Shown: positions 22,727 to 31,565 of the stretch, piece after piece | Layout of the letters: each line of letters starts with the position of its first letter | Position numbering within the stretch: the stretch's first letter is position 1 | Source of the DNA: Flavobacterium cupriresistens | Lineage (GTDB): Bacteria > Bacteroidota > Bacteroidia > Flavobacteriales > Flavobacteriaceae | Direction of reading: 5' to 3' | Assembly: GCF_020911925.1 (NCBI RefSeq) | Contig: NZ_CP087134.1 | Location: 1,178,001-1,242,000 of the forward strand | Length of the DNA stretch: 64,000 bases | The notes under the pieces: generated by a model | The model's input: the letters and a program-made list of their open reading frames with translations, nothing else | Databases searched by the model: none | What the model was told of the DNA's origin: nothing | Translations under genes and position numbers: made by a program

Positions 22727-24127
22727 ATGTCAAAATCATCCGAAGAAAAAAGCGAAAATGTATTTGACTCCGCAGTGTCAAAAGAAGAACGTTATGCGAA
22801 AGGAAAAGAACTACGCAAAACGATTCCGCGATCTTGTCATGAAGAATGGAAACCGGATAAAGAGCGCAAAGACCCTGTTGAAATTTTAATCGGTACCAGT
22901 GTTGGAAGGGTTGAAAGTTTAATCCCAATTCGGTACAGCCGAATGATGCAATCTCCGTTTTCTTTTTACAGAGGAGCAGCAGCCATTATGGCTTCTGATT
23001 TGGCACAAACGAAAGACACCGGAATTTATCTTCAGCTTTGTGGTGATTGTCATTTGATGAATTTTGGCGGATTTGCAACTCCCGAACGCAAATTGGTTTT
23101 TGATATAAATGATTTCGACGAAACTTTTCCGGGCCCATGGGAATGGGATGTAAAAAGACTCGCAGCAAGTTTTGCCATAGCAGGAAGATGGAAAAAGTTC
23201 TCGGATAAAATGTGTAAAGAATTTGCCTGGAATGTTGCCGACAGTTACAAAAGACATCTGTTTGACTACAGTAAATTATCGGCGCTACAAATATGGTATG
23301 CCGATATTGATCTGGCAGAACTTATCGAAAAAGGCGACGATGAAGAGATCAAATCCTTTCAGCAAAAACGAATAAAAAAAGCCGCAGAATATACCGCCCA
23401 CGAAAAGGAGTTTGCCAAAATGACCTATCAGGAAGGCCCAAGAGCAAGGATAAAAGATGATCCTCCATTAATTTATCATCCCGGAGGAAAAGAAGGCGAA
23501 CAGATTCTGAAAGACGCAGAAATCGTGCATAAACGCTATATCGAATCCTTGTCGGATGATAAAAAGGTACTTCTGAACAGATATACCTTACACGATATAG
23601 CCATAAAAGTGGTTGGTGTAGGAAGTGTGGGAACCCTCTGCGGAATCAGCTTATTGATGTCGGCAACAGCGGAGCCTATCTTTTTGCAATTTAAAGAAGC
23701 AAGAAAAAGTGTACTGGAAAACAATGTAAAGGTTAAAGGTAAATACAGTCATCAGGGTGAACGTATTGTGATGGGGCAAAAGATAATGCAATCTGCCTCA
23801 GATATGTTTTTAGGATGGACGAATGATGATAAAAACCGATTTTTTTATATCCGACAGCTTAGAGATGCTAAAGTCAAACCCGTTCTGGAGATTATGAAAT
23901 CAGATAATATGAACGATTACGCAAAGGCCTGCGGATGGGCATTAGCAAGAGCTCACGCCCGCACAGGAGACCCTTCATTACTATCAGGATACTTAGGACA
24001 AAACGATGAGTTTGCAGATGCAATTGCTAAATTTTCTATTTTATATGCCGATCAAAATGAAGCGGATTACGATAAAATGCTGCAAGCCATAAAAGAAGGA
24101 AGATTACCTGTTTCGGAAGAATTGTAA
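22727..24127 (+). CDS. DUF2252 family protein
   Basis: A 466-residue protein without a signal peptide, so it is the one clearly cytoplasmic enzyme of the cluster. SPFSFYRGAAAIMASDLA, then QLCGDCHLMNFGGF, then FDINDFDE match DUF2252. The GDxHxxNFG...DxNDFD layout looks like the catalytic and metal-binding loops of aminoglycoside-phosphotransferase-type kinases, so a kinase-like activity is an inference. WALARAHARTGD near the C-terminus is also family-typical. It follows DUF1254 by 65 bp. Confidence 0.85.
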   Translation: MSKSSEEKSENVFDSAVSKEERYAKGKELRKTIPRSCHEEWKPDKERKDPVEILIGTSVGRVESLIPIRYSRMMQSPFSFYRGAAAIMASDLAQTKDTGIYLQLCGDCHLMNFGGFATPERKLVFDINDFDETFPGPWEWDVKRLAASFAIAGRWKKFSDKMCKEFAWNVADSYKRHLFDYSKLSALQIWYADIDLAELIEKGDDEEIKSFQQKRIKKAAEYTAHEKEFAKMTYQEGPRARIKDDPPLIYHPGGKEGEQILKDAEIVHKRYIESLSDDKKVLLNRYTLHDIAIKVVGVGSVGTLCGISLLMSATAEPIFLQFKEARKSVLENNVKVKGKYSHQGERIVMGQKIMQSASDMFLGWTNDDKNRFFYIRQLRDAKVKPVLEIMKSDNMNDYAKACGWALARAHARTGDPSLLSGYLGQNDEFADAIAKFSILYADQNEADYDKMLQAIKEGRLPVSEEL

Positions 24128-24182
24128 TGGTTATGAATGAAAACAGAATGTAATGATAAGGTTAAAAGTAAAAACATTTAAC

Positions 24183-24241
24183 CATATGTAAGAAAATTAT
24201 ATCTACATATGTGTTAATTAGAGAAAAATAATTTATCTTTG
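24183..24241 (+). promoter_or_regulatory. Promoter region with inverted repeat upstream of the DUF4136 gene
   Basis: CATATGTA (24183-24190) and TACATATG (24204-24211) are perfect inverted arms 13 nt apart. Directly after them comes a weak -33 (TTA at 24214) and, 17 nt on, TATCTTTG (24234-24241), a full -7 match. This fits a regulated promoter. Confidence 0.5.
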
Positions 24242-24385
24242 AGAGTGTTGCAATAATTTGGTTTACTATACTCCGTATATAACTGACAAGCTTTTTCAAC
24301 CAAATTCCTCAACTCGTCCCAAATTCGATTAAGATTTTAAGATTTCAACTCAGATTAAATTAATAATTAATTTAAATACCACAAG

Positions 24386-24964
24386 ATGAATATTAGAACA
24401 AATCTTCGTTTAATTCCAGTATTGCTATTGGTTTTATTGTACAGTTGCTCCCCGACTGTAAAAGTTACAACAGATTATGATCATGCTGCTAATTTTAGTG
24501 AATTTAAAACGTTTGCAGTCTATGATTTAAAAGCTCAGGAAGGACAGGTCAGCCAACTCAATGTTGATCGTGTTACAAAAGCGATTCGTGCAGAAATGAT
24601 TGCCAAAGGTTTCTCAGAAACCAGCAGCAATCCTGATTTAAAAGTAAATGCAGTCTCTATCTTAAAAAATAAACAATCCGTTACAGCCGATTCTAATTTT
24701 TACGGCTATGGCGGTATGTATCGTCCTTACGGATATTGGGGCGGTGGTGCAATGATGGGCGGCGCTACTACAACTTTCAACACCTATGATTATGTTGATG
24801 GTTCCCTTGTAATTGATATCGTATCTACAAAAACTCAAAAATTGGTTTGGCAGGGAATCGGTAATTCTCAAATCGACAGCAGACCGGATAATCCTGAAGA
24901 ATTTATTGCTGCTTCGATCAAAAAAATACTGGAAGGTTTCCCTCCCGGTTTAGCAAAAAAATAA
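24386..24964 (+). CDS. DUF4136 lipoprotein
   Basis: A 192-residue protein with lipobox LLYSC (Cys21). The body begins TVKVTTDYDHAANFSEFKTFAVYD, the DUF4136 hallmark, continues through a Gly/Tyr-rich stretch (YGYGGMYRPYGYWGGG) and ends with LVWQGIGNSQ and the IAASIKKILEGFPP helix. Function unknown; such proteins are envelope lipoproteins. It has its own promoter and is followed by a hairpin, so it is probably a separate unit inside the cluster. Confidence 0.83.
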   Translation: MNIRTNLRLIPVLLLVLLYSCSPTVKVTTDYDHAANFSEFKTFAVYDLKAQEGQVSQLNVDRVTKAIRAEMIAKGFSETSSNPDLKVNAVSILKNKQSVTADSNFYGYGGMYRPYGYWGGGAMMGGATTTFNTYDYVDGSLVIDIVSTKTQKLVWQGIGNSQIDSRPDNPEEFIAASIKKILEGFPPGLAKK

Positions 24965-24983
24965 CTTACAAAAATGTTATAGT

Positions 24984-25021
24984 AAAGCTGTACTTACCAT
25001 AAGCGTGGTAAGTATGGCTTT
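24984..25021 (+). terminator. Hairpin after the DUF4136 gene
   Basis: AAAGC-TG-TACTTACC (24984-24998) pairs with GGTAAGTA-TG-GCTTT (25007-25021). The T-run is short, so termination may be incomplete. Confidence 0.55.
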
Positions 25022-25095
25022 ATAAGATGATAACAGACTCCACCTCTGAAATTGTTAACAAAGGAATATATTAATTAATTTAAGCTTAATATATT

Positions 25096-26277
25096 ATGAT
25101 GGATATACTACTTTCACTTTTCTTTTTTATAGCGACAATTGTTGGTTTTGCCACTTCTTTTAGGATACTTTTTTCGCGGAAAAATTATGCTAAAAGTTTT
25201 TTTCTGGGACTATTTATGTTTAGTCTGGCGACCGTAAGTGTCTATAATTTTTACTTATCAGTAAGTGCCTTTAAAAATGTCCCTAATTTATTCGGTATCA
25301 CAAAAGCATTTATCTTTTTAGTAGCACCCTGCTCTTTTTTATATGTCAGAAATGTATTGTTCTCGACTAAAATGTTTAAAAAATACGATTGGCTTCACTT
25401 TTTGCCCTTTGTCCTATACTTTGGTTTAACTTTTATAGTATGGATTGCTGCCGATGCAAATATTCCAATTATTGCATATGTTTCTTCCCGAATAAAAAAT
25501 CCTTTCACCACATTAAGCCTCACCTTTTGGTTGGTGTATGCCTTTTGGCAGACCATGATGATCTTAAACTGTGATTTGGAAAAACTGGAAGGAAAACAAG
25601 CTAAAAAAATAAAAATCATACAATGGTTAAGAGTCTATAATCTGGTCATCTTGTTTTTGTTTTCTACACTTTTTGTACATTTTTTTCTAAAAGACGGGAT
25701 TAAAAACATAGACACCGCTTGTTATATTTTGATTTCGTCAGTGCTTTTTTTCACCGTCGGAGGACTTTATTTTAAACCCCATCTTTTTGCAGATACCAAT
25801 GAAACGTATCATTTTGAAGAGAATAAATCGGTACCAATTGAAGCAAACGAAGTCAAAGACACATCGCCTTTAATTAAAGAATTAACTACAGACAGAAGGA
25901 AGGAGGACCTGCTAAAACTGGATTCTATTTTTTCTGCAAAAAAACTCTTCCTCAAAAAAGATTTTGTAATTCGGGATCTCGCCGAAGAAACAGGGATATC
26001 CGTACATCAACTCTCCAATTTAATAAACTCGGAATTTAACCTTCATTTTCAGGATTATGTAAACCTGAAAAGGATAGAGTTTTTTAAAGACAAAATCAAC
26101 GACCCGGAATGGAAAGATTTATCCCTCGAAGGGATGGCCTGGGGGTCCGGATTTAAATCCCGAACAACCTGTTTTAGGGCTTTTATAAAACATACCGGAA
26201 AATCGCCTTCCGAATATTTCAAAGCAATCAGAGAGGATTCAGATAAAACAAATGTCTTTTATCTGAAACAATCTTAA
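25096..26277 (+). CDS. Seven-transmembrane AraC-type regulator
   Basis: A 393-residue protein. Seven hydrophobic segments lie between about residues 3 and 225 (for example LLSLFFFIATIVGFATSF, FIFLVAPCSFLYVRNVLF, LTFWLVYAFWQTMMIL), and an AraC-type helix-turn-helix pair fills about 285-380 (LAEETGISVHQLSNLINSEF, SGFKSRTTCFRAFIKHTGKSPSEYF). It is thus a membrane-tethered transcription factor that could sense an envelope signal directly. Its position between the sulfatase cluster and two outer-membrane proteins makes these its likely targets (inference). Confidence 0.85.
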   Translation: MMDILLSLFFFIATIVGFATSFRILFSRKNYAKSFFLGLFMFSLATVSVYNFYLSVSAFKNVPNLFGITKAFIFLVAPCSFLYVRNVLFSTKMFKKYDWLHFLPFVLYFGLTFIVWIAADANIPIIAYVSSRIKNPFTTLSLTFWLVYAFWQTMMILNCDLEKLEGKQAKKIKIIQWLRVYNLVILFLFSTLFVHFFLKDGIKNIDTACYILISSVLFFTVGGLYFKPHLFADTNETYHFEENKSVPIEANEVKDTSPLIKELTTDRRKEDLLKLDSIFSAKKLFLKKDFVIRDLAEETGISVHQLSNLINSEFNLHFQDYVNLKRIEFFKDKINDPEWKDLSLEGMAWGSGFKSRTTCFRAFIKHTGKSPSEYFKAIREDSDKTNVFYLKQS

Positions 26278-26333
26278 AAGTAAAAAACAGGCTAGAAGAA
26301 TTGTTACGCTATATTAATTTTAAACACATTATT

Positions 26334-27314
26334 ATGAAAGCAAAATTCTATCAGCATAAGCAAATAATTAAATCTATTAGTATTTTATTACTTCTGCTCG
26401 TTTCCTTTTTGGGTAATGCACAACTTAAAGGAGGTCATATCCTTGGAGGAATGGGCTTGCAATCCGGAACCCAGAGTCCCGAGAATACATTGGCAGTATA
26501 TGTTCCGGGCTATTTTTACAGCGCATCATCGCTGCGAGATAGTGATGGAAATATTTCCGTTGCCAACCCAAATTTAGATATGTTTATTACCGGCGTTGGC
26601 GTATCCTGGGTCAGTGATTTTAAAATTTTAGGCGCTACTTACGGAGCTTCGGCTTTGTTTGCCTTTGCCTCCAATAAAATTGAAGGAAACAATGTAAATA
26701 TCGACGGATCTTTAGCATTTACAGACACTTATATCGTGCCGTTACAACTAGGATGGCATCAAAAAAGAGCCGATTTTGTTTTTAGCTATCAAATGTACCT
26801 GCCAACAGGGAAATACGAAGCCGGAGCCACAGACAATAGCGGACTGGGAATGTTCATGAATGAATTTTCAGCCGGAACAACACTGTTTTTTAATGATAAA
26901 AAAACGTTTCACTTCTCCACATTAGCATCCTATGAAATTAATGGAAAAAAGAAAGACACCGATATTAAAACAGGAGACATCTTAAGTTTTGAAGGTGGTT
27001 TAGGAAAAACATTTTATGTGTTTAATGCCGAAAAAACAGCTCCAAAATCAATTATCAATGCAGGATTAATTTACTATTTACAATATAAAGTTACCTCAGA
27101 TAAAATTCCATTGCCAATAGGAGGGCTTGTTTGGGAAGGTGACAAGGATCGTGTTGCTGCTTTAGGAGCAGAGGTAAATTTTCTGCACTTAAGCTCTAAA
27201 TCTACAATTGGTTTGCGTTGGCTGGGAGAAATTGGCGCTGTAAACAGATTTCAGGGAAATACTTTTTTCCTGACACTGGCTCATATTTTTAGCACCGGTA
27301 CCAAAAAAGGATAG
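26334..27314 (+). CDS. Outer-membrane transporter-like beta-barrel protein
   Basis: A 326-residue exported protein: signal peptide with ISILLLLLVSFLGNAQ, cut near residue 29. The remainder shows barrel strands (HILGGMGLQSG, GVGVSWVSDFKILGATYG, YQMYLPTGKYE, FHFSTLASYEINGK) typical of the Phenol_MetA_deg-type transporter family. I use the ATG at 26334, which puts the signal peptide at the start. It lies 56 bp after the AraC gene and before a BamA-like protein, so these three probably form one unit. Confidence 0.72.
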   Translation: MKAKFYQHKQIIKSISILLLLLVSFLGNAQLKGGHILGGMGLQSGTQSPENTLAVYVPGYFYSASSLRDSDGNISVANPNLDMFITGVGVSWVSDFKILGATYGASALFAFASNKIEGNNVNIDGSLAFTDTYIVPLQLGWHQKRADFVFSYQMYLPTGKYEAGATDNSGLGMFMNEFSAGTTLFFNDKKTFHFSTLASYEINGKKKDTDIKTGDILSFEGGLGKTFYVFNAEKTAPKSIINAGLIYYLQYKVTSDKIPLPIGGLVWEGDKDRVAALGAEVNFLHLSSKSTIGLRWLGEIGAVNRFQGNTFFLTLAHIFSTGTKKG

Positions 27315-27382
27315 CACAAAGTATTCTTAACCTTTTGGAGTCTGTGTTTCTGTTTTTAATGAATATGATAAATTTTACCTAT

Positions 27383-28564
27383 ATGAAAAATACAGTTTCA
27401 GATTTTTCTATTAAAAACGTAAAACTCTTTCAGAAAATTTTTCTTACGACCGTTTTTCTTCTGTTTTCAGTTACCACAATGACGGGACAAAAACAGCATA
27501 TTAGTGTGCGAGATTCTATAGACGGAGCAATAGATTTAAGCGATTATATTATCTACGCACATGGTTTTATTGTAGTCCCAACAATAATAACCGAACCGGC
27601 TTTGGGTGGAATTGGAGGAGCCATTGTTCCTGTCTTTCTAAAAAAACATGCCCCCGTTATTGATGAAAATGGAAAGAAAAGAATCGTAAATCCTGATATT
27701 ACAGGAGGCATCGGAATGTATACCGGAAACAAAAGCTGGATGGCTGGTGCTTTTCGTTCGGGCAGTTTTATAAAGGCCAGAATGACCTACAAAGTGATGG
27801 CGGGTTATGGTGATATTAATATGTCTTTTTATGAAAATTTACCAACCGGAAAAGATTTGGAATTTAAGTTTAATTTTAAATCTTTTGTTTTTTATACGCA
27901 GGTTTTAAAACAATTCAGAAATCCAAAATGGAGTGCCGGTCCGCAATACCTTTTGTTGGACTCAAAAATAAAATTACCGGGGGACAATCTTCCTTCTTTT
28001 TTAAAGCCAAAGGATTTTAAAAGTACAGTGAGTCAGTTTGGTGGTGCCATTCAGTTTGATGGCCGTGATAATATTTTTACCCCTGATAAAGGAATTAGAC
28101 TGCAATCGGATTTTTTCTGGTCTGATGATATACTCGGAAGCGATTACGATGCCTGGCGTGTGAATCTTTCCGCGATTGGATATCATCCTATAACAAAAAA
28201 GTTAATCGGAGGCTTACGCATCGAAGGCGAACAAGCATTTGGAAGTCCGCCATTCTACCTTTTACCCGGCATTAATTTACGCGGTGTCCCAATGGGAAGG
28301 TATCAGGGAAAAACCAGTTTGGTCTCTGAAGTCGAACTGCGATGGGATTTATACCGAAGATGGAGTCTTATGGGGTACGCAGGTGTAGCTAGTGCCTTTA
28401 ACGATTGGGACAAAGTCTTTGATAAACCGGTGGTCTACAATTACGGAACCGGATTCCGATATTTACTTGCCCGAAAATTCAAACTCAGAATGGGCGTTGA
28501 TGTAGCAAAAGGCCCTGAAGATTGGGCTTATTACATTGTTTTTGGAAGTAATTGGATGAGGTAA
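27383..28564 (+). CDS. BamA/TamA-like outer-membrane protein
   Basis: A 393-residue exported protein from the ATG at 27383 (signal peptide ends near TMTGQ). The C-terminal half is a 16-strand-type barrel domain with QFDGRDNIFTPDKGIRLQ, LRGVPMGRYQGKTSLVSEVE and GTGFRYLLARKF, as in surface-antigen (Bac_surface_Ag) proteins. No POTRA repeats are present, unlike true BamA (about 800 residues), so this is a short dedicated relative. The gene is the last of the 17-28.6 kb cluster. Confidence 0.78.
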   Translation: MKNTVSDFSIKNVKLFQKIFLTTVFLLFSVTTMTGQKQHISVRDSIDGAIDLSDYIIYAHGFIVVPTIITEPALGGIGGAIVPVFLKKHAPVIDENGKKRIVNPDITGGIGMYTGNKSWMAGAFRSGSFIKARMTYKVMAGYGDINMSFYENLPTGKDLEFKFNFKSFVFYTQVLKQFRNPKWSAGPQYLLLDSKIKLPGDNLPSFLKPKDFKSTVSQFGGAIQFDGRDNIFTPDKGIRLQSDFFWSDDILGSDYDAWRVNLSAIGYHPITKKLIGGLRIEGEQAFGSPPFYLLPGINLRGVPMGRYQGKTSLVSEVELRWDLYRRWSLMGYAGVASAFNDWDKVFDKPVVYNYGTGFRYLLARKFKLRMGVDVAKGPEDWAYYIVFGSNWMR

Positions 28565-29155
28565 TTCCTTTTTAACGATAAAAAAACGGTTTAAATTTTA
28601 TCTGGCTATTTTTTTGAGTTGTTGATATAAAGGTTTTTTGTAGTTCTTGCTTTTAGATTATTCTGCCACGAATTTCACGAATGTCATTCAGACAGGAAAT
28701 GCTAAAATAAAATGGCACGCAGATCCAGCAGATTTTAGCAGATTTTTTTATCAGTTCTATAGCTGAAATCTGCTGTATCTGCGTAAAAAAAAAGATCAAA
28801 ATAATCCAAAAACAACAAATTAAAACCACTCTTTATCCGTAACTTAAAAAGTGTCAAATAGAATTAACCAGATCCCTACAGATTAAATCCTTTCAATCTT
28901 TTTAATCAGTGGCAAAAAATAATTCGCGCCCATTCGTGAAATTAGTGGCTATTCATTTGAGCCACAGACTAAGAGATTTAGACAAATTAAATGTGTTTAT
29001 CAAGAATTGCAGAGATGGACCAGAGGTGTAATATTTTGTCTAACAAGTATCAATAGTATAGTTTGCTTCGAACAGAATGGACTTGTTTAGCTGACCAATA
29101 TATTTTCGTAGCAAAAGGATATATTTTCGAGCAAACTAAAAACGGTATTTTTTCT
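28565..29155. repeat. Intergenic region with dispersed GCAGATT-type repeats
   Basis: This gene-free stretch has CACGCAGATCCAGCAGATTT and, inverted, AAATCTGCTGTATCTGCGT at about 28713-28788, then CCATTCGTGAAATTAGTGG and GAGCCACAGA around 28930-28970. The same words recur at 42680-42800, 52110-52690 and 59037-59115. I see no gene in it. Confidence 0.7.
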
Positions 29156-29163
29156 TACATTTG
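29156..29163 (+). promoter_or_regulatory. -7 box before a decayed gene
   Basis: TACATTTG matches TAnnTTTG 27 bp ahead of the ATG at 29190; no clear -33 TTG. Confidence 0.35.
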
Positions 29164-29189
29164 AAATAAGATTTAAAAGGAATAAAATT

Positions 29190-29404
29190 ATGTCAAATTT
29201 TTCAAAAAACAGAGTAAATGTAAATCATCCGGTAACGGACAGTTATGCATAAAAATCAGCTGTATTTGACAGGCTTTTTGTAAAAATGCAGAGCCTACTG
29301 CAGAGGTGTTGGGTTTTACAAAACTTCTTGCCTTACTAGAAGAATACGTTTCTTGGAGTCAATTGAATTCATTTATTGAAGGTTGTAAAAAAGCCATTGC
29401 ATAG
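29190..29404 (+). pseudogene. Decayed small gene
   Basis: An ATG 27 bp after a -7-like box opens a 20-codon frame (MSNFSKNRVNVNHP...) that stops at 29250-29252. In another frame, from about 29270, a coding-like stretch (CKNAEPTAEVLGFTKLLALL and EEYVSWSQLNSFIEGCKKA) runs to TAG at 29402. The two parts would give a protein of about 70 residues if a frame shift and stop were repaired. Family not recognised. Confidence 0.35.
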
Positions 29405-29524
29405 TCTTGTAAAGTGTTGAGTATGTTTCATAGAAATAGTGAAAAATAGAATAATTGCTGATTTTGTTGATAAAGAGATAAAAGTTAAAAAAGAGGATTA
29501 AATAAGAGGTTGTTAAATGATTGC

Positions 29525-29563
29525 AAAATCCCTGACACAGATTTCCGTGTCGGGGGTTTTGTT
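29525..29563. terminator. Terminator between the decayed gene and CPBP gene
   Basis: AAAATCCCTGACAC pairs with GTGTCGGGGGTTTT (one G-T pair), followed by T residues. It lies just beyond the stop codon of the convergent CPBP gene. Confidence 0.7.
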
Positions 29564-29580
29564 TTATAAAGAAGCCCGAA

Positions 29581-30441
29581 TTAGTGTTTTTTCCAATAAG
29601 GCATAATTATTTTGTTCTCTTTTCGAGATAAATACAATAATATTAAAGTGGCAATAACACAAAAGAGCATGGCCTGAATAGTGCCTTCTGGACCAAATTC
29701 ACCTCCGGTAGTCCATTCGGAACCTTGAATTTTAGAAACCAGTAAACTATTGGTTTTTTTATTTCCGGAAGTAACCGCGCCAAAAATACCCGATTGCATA
29801 AAATTCCATGCAAAGTGTATCGCGATCGGAAACCATAAATTTCGGCTGTACATAAAAGCAGTACCAAGCAACAAACCAGCTTCAACAGCTATACATAACG
29901 CAGAAAGAAAAGTGCTGTTTTCATTTGGCAAATGCAAAGCACCAAAAAGAACGGCTGAAAGAAGTAATGCAATATAACTTCCCAGTTTCTCTTCCAAAAT
30001 TCTAAAAATAATGCCACGAATTAAAATCTCCTCCAAAATTGCAACAGTAAAGGCTATTGTAAGCGGAATGATAATAAAAGAAACAGGATTTACAGAAATA
30101 ATACTAAAACCACCATTTACATAAATAACCAGGATGGTCAGGGATTGCAGGAGAACCCCAATTAAAGTTCCGAGGAGTAAATTCTTTGCCAGATTGTTGG
30201 TCGATAACTCGGTTATTTTTCTTTTTTCATATTGGCTAAAGAAAAGAACATAAGTCGTTATCGCAAGAGCAGAAACAATAAGGCCTTTAATAAGGTTCCT
30301 GTAATCTTTGTCAAGAGAAATCAACAACTTTCCAGCAATTTGCTGTCCAATATTAACAACAAGAAGACATGCAATTAAGGCAAGAACAATTTTTGTAATT
30401 GGGAAATTAAATATTTTTTGTTTTGTGGTCAGGGTTTCCAT
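29581..30441 (-). CDS. CPBP family intramembrane metalloprotease
   Basis: A 286-residue membrane protein with about eight hydrophobic segments. The CPBP (Abi/CAAX prenyl protease) motifs are present in order: EEILIRGIIF (EExxxR), FGALHLPNE (FxxxH) and HFAWNF (HxxxN). Such proteases act in bacteriocin immunity, signalling or protein maturation; the partner is unknown here. TACTTTTG on the minus strand at 30479-30472 is a probable -7 box. It lies next to an AraC gene on the same strand. Confidence 0.88.
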   Translation of the reverse strand: METLTTKQKIFNFPITKIVLALIACLLVVNIGQQIAGKLLISLDKDYRNLIKGLIVSALAITTYVLFFSQYEKRKITELSTNNLAKNLLLGTLIGVLLQSLTILVIYVNGGFSIISVNPVSFIIIPLTIAFTVAILEEILIRGIIFRILEEKLGSYIALLLSAVLFGALHLPNENSTFLSALCIAVEAGLLLGTAFMYSRNLWFPIAIHFAWNFMQSGIFGAVTSGNKKTNSLLVSKIQGSEWTTGGEFGPEGTIQAMLFCVIATLILLYLSRKENKIIMPYWKKH

Positions 30442-30521
30442 TTTTAATTTGGTTTAAGTATTAAGTGGAGACAAAAGTAAGTTGCCTCAAAACCAAAAAA
30501 TAGAATGAAATTTGCCTGCTT

Positions 30522-31319
30522 TTATAATTTTTGAAATTGCTTGGGTAAAAATCCCGTTTGACTTTTGAAGGTTCGGATGAAATGACTCTGATCGGCAAAC
30601 CCACATTGAAAACCAATTTCAGTAAGGTTACTTTCATTTGATTTGATGAGGGAAAGCGAACGGTTTATCTTCATTCGTCGCAAATATTCGCTTAGTGTAC
30701 AACCAAAATACCTGGGAAAATGTTTTGAAATCGTAATCGGATTTACGTTTAAAACTGTCGACAAATCATGTAAATTCGGATTCTCGTTCCAACAATCGTT
30801 TAGTAGTTCGCTTAAACTCTTCACCCAAAACGGACTCTTTTCAAATTTCTCCAAATGAGTATGAGTATTGGACAATTGCGCAAACAACATCGTAATCGCA
30901 TCTCCCGAAAAAGTATCGGCAATCATACATTCTCTAAAAATCTTCAGAATCAGAAATTTGGCAAGCGTGGTATGCTGAATTGATTTTTCAATTAAGGCTT
31001 CGCTTATTTGGAGTTCTTTTAGCAGATTTTCGTCAATTTCGAGGTTGATGTTTTTTGAGGGAAAAAGAGTGTTGTGATTCAGATGTAATTCATCACTATG
31101 GTAGAACAACAAAGACCCTGGGCCTACAACTGTACTCGAATTTTTACGCTTTTCTGATGTCCCGCCTTTCAAGAAAAGGGTCAGATGTGCATTATTATGC
31201 GAATGCCATCCTTCAAAAACCTTTTTCTGATACTCCGTTTCTACAACTGCAATTCCCTGCGAATTGTTAAAAACGTTTTTAGTATTGCCCAAGTATTTCT
31301 CTTTTTCCAGTTCGAACAT
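30522..31319 (-). CDS. AraC family transcriptional regulator
   Basis: A 265-residue regulator: an N-terminal cupin-like sensor (FEGWHSHNNAHLTLFLKGG, GPGSLLFYHSDELH, residues about 30-90) and a C-terminal AraC helix-turn-helix pair (LSTVLNVNPITISKHFPRYF, IGFQCGFADQSHFIRTFKSQ). I start at the ATG at 31319; the upstream TTG adds seven residues. It is 80 bp upstream of the CPBP gene on the same strand and could control it or its own promoter. Ligand unknown. Confidence 0.88.
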   Translation of the reverse strand: MFELEKEKYLGNTKNVFNNSQGIAVVETEYQKKVFEGWHSHNNAHLTLFLKGGTSEKRKNSSTVVGPGSLLFYHSDELHLNHNTLFPSKNINLEIDENLLKELQISEALIEKSIQHTTLAKFLILKIFRECMIADTFSGDAITMLFAQLSNTHTHLEKFEKSPFWVKSLSELLNDCWNENPNLHDLSTVLNVNPITISKHFPRYFGCTLSEYLRRMKINRSLSLIKSNESNLTEIGFQCGFADQSHFIRTFKSQTGFLPKQFQKL

Positions 31320-31565
31320 TTCGCATTTTATTAGCTGCAATTTCGCAAAGCAAAGTACTATTTATTTAGAAAAAACAAATGATCAAATCGTTGTGATTGT
31401 AATAGGAAGAGTTTTTTTTTTAATGTATTTGTAATCTTTTACCGCTTAATAAAAAGATTGTGAAAATATTAACCGGAGAATGCTAAAAAATTACAGAAAA
31501 TTTAATTGTTTTGTAACAAATTAGAAACATTGAAGACTAATTTGTAAATACCTTAAACATACATT

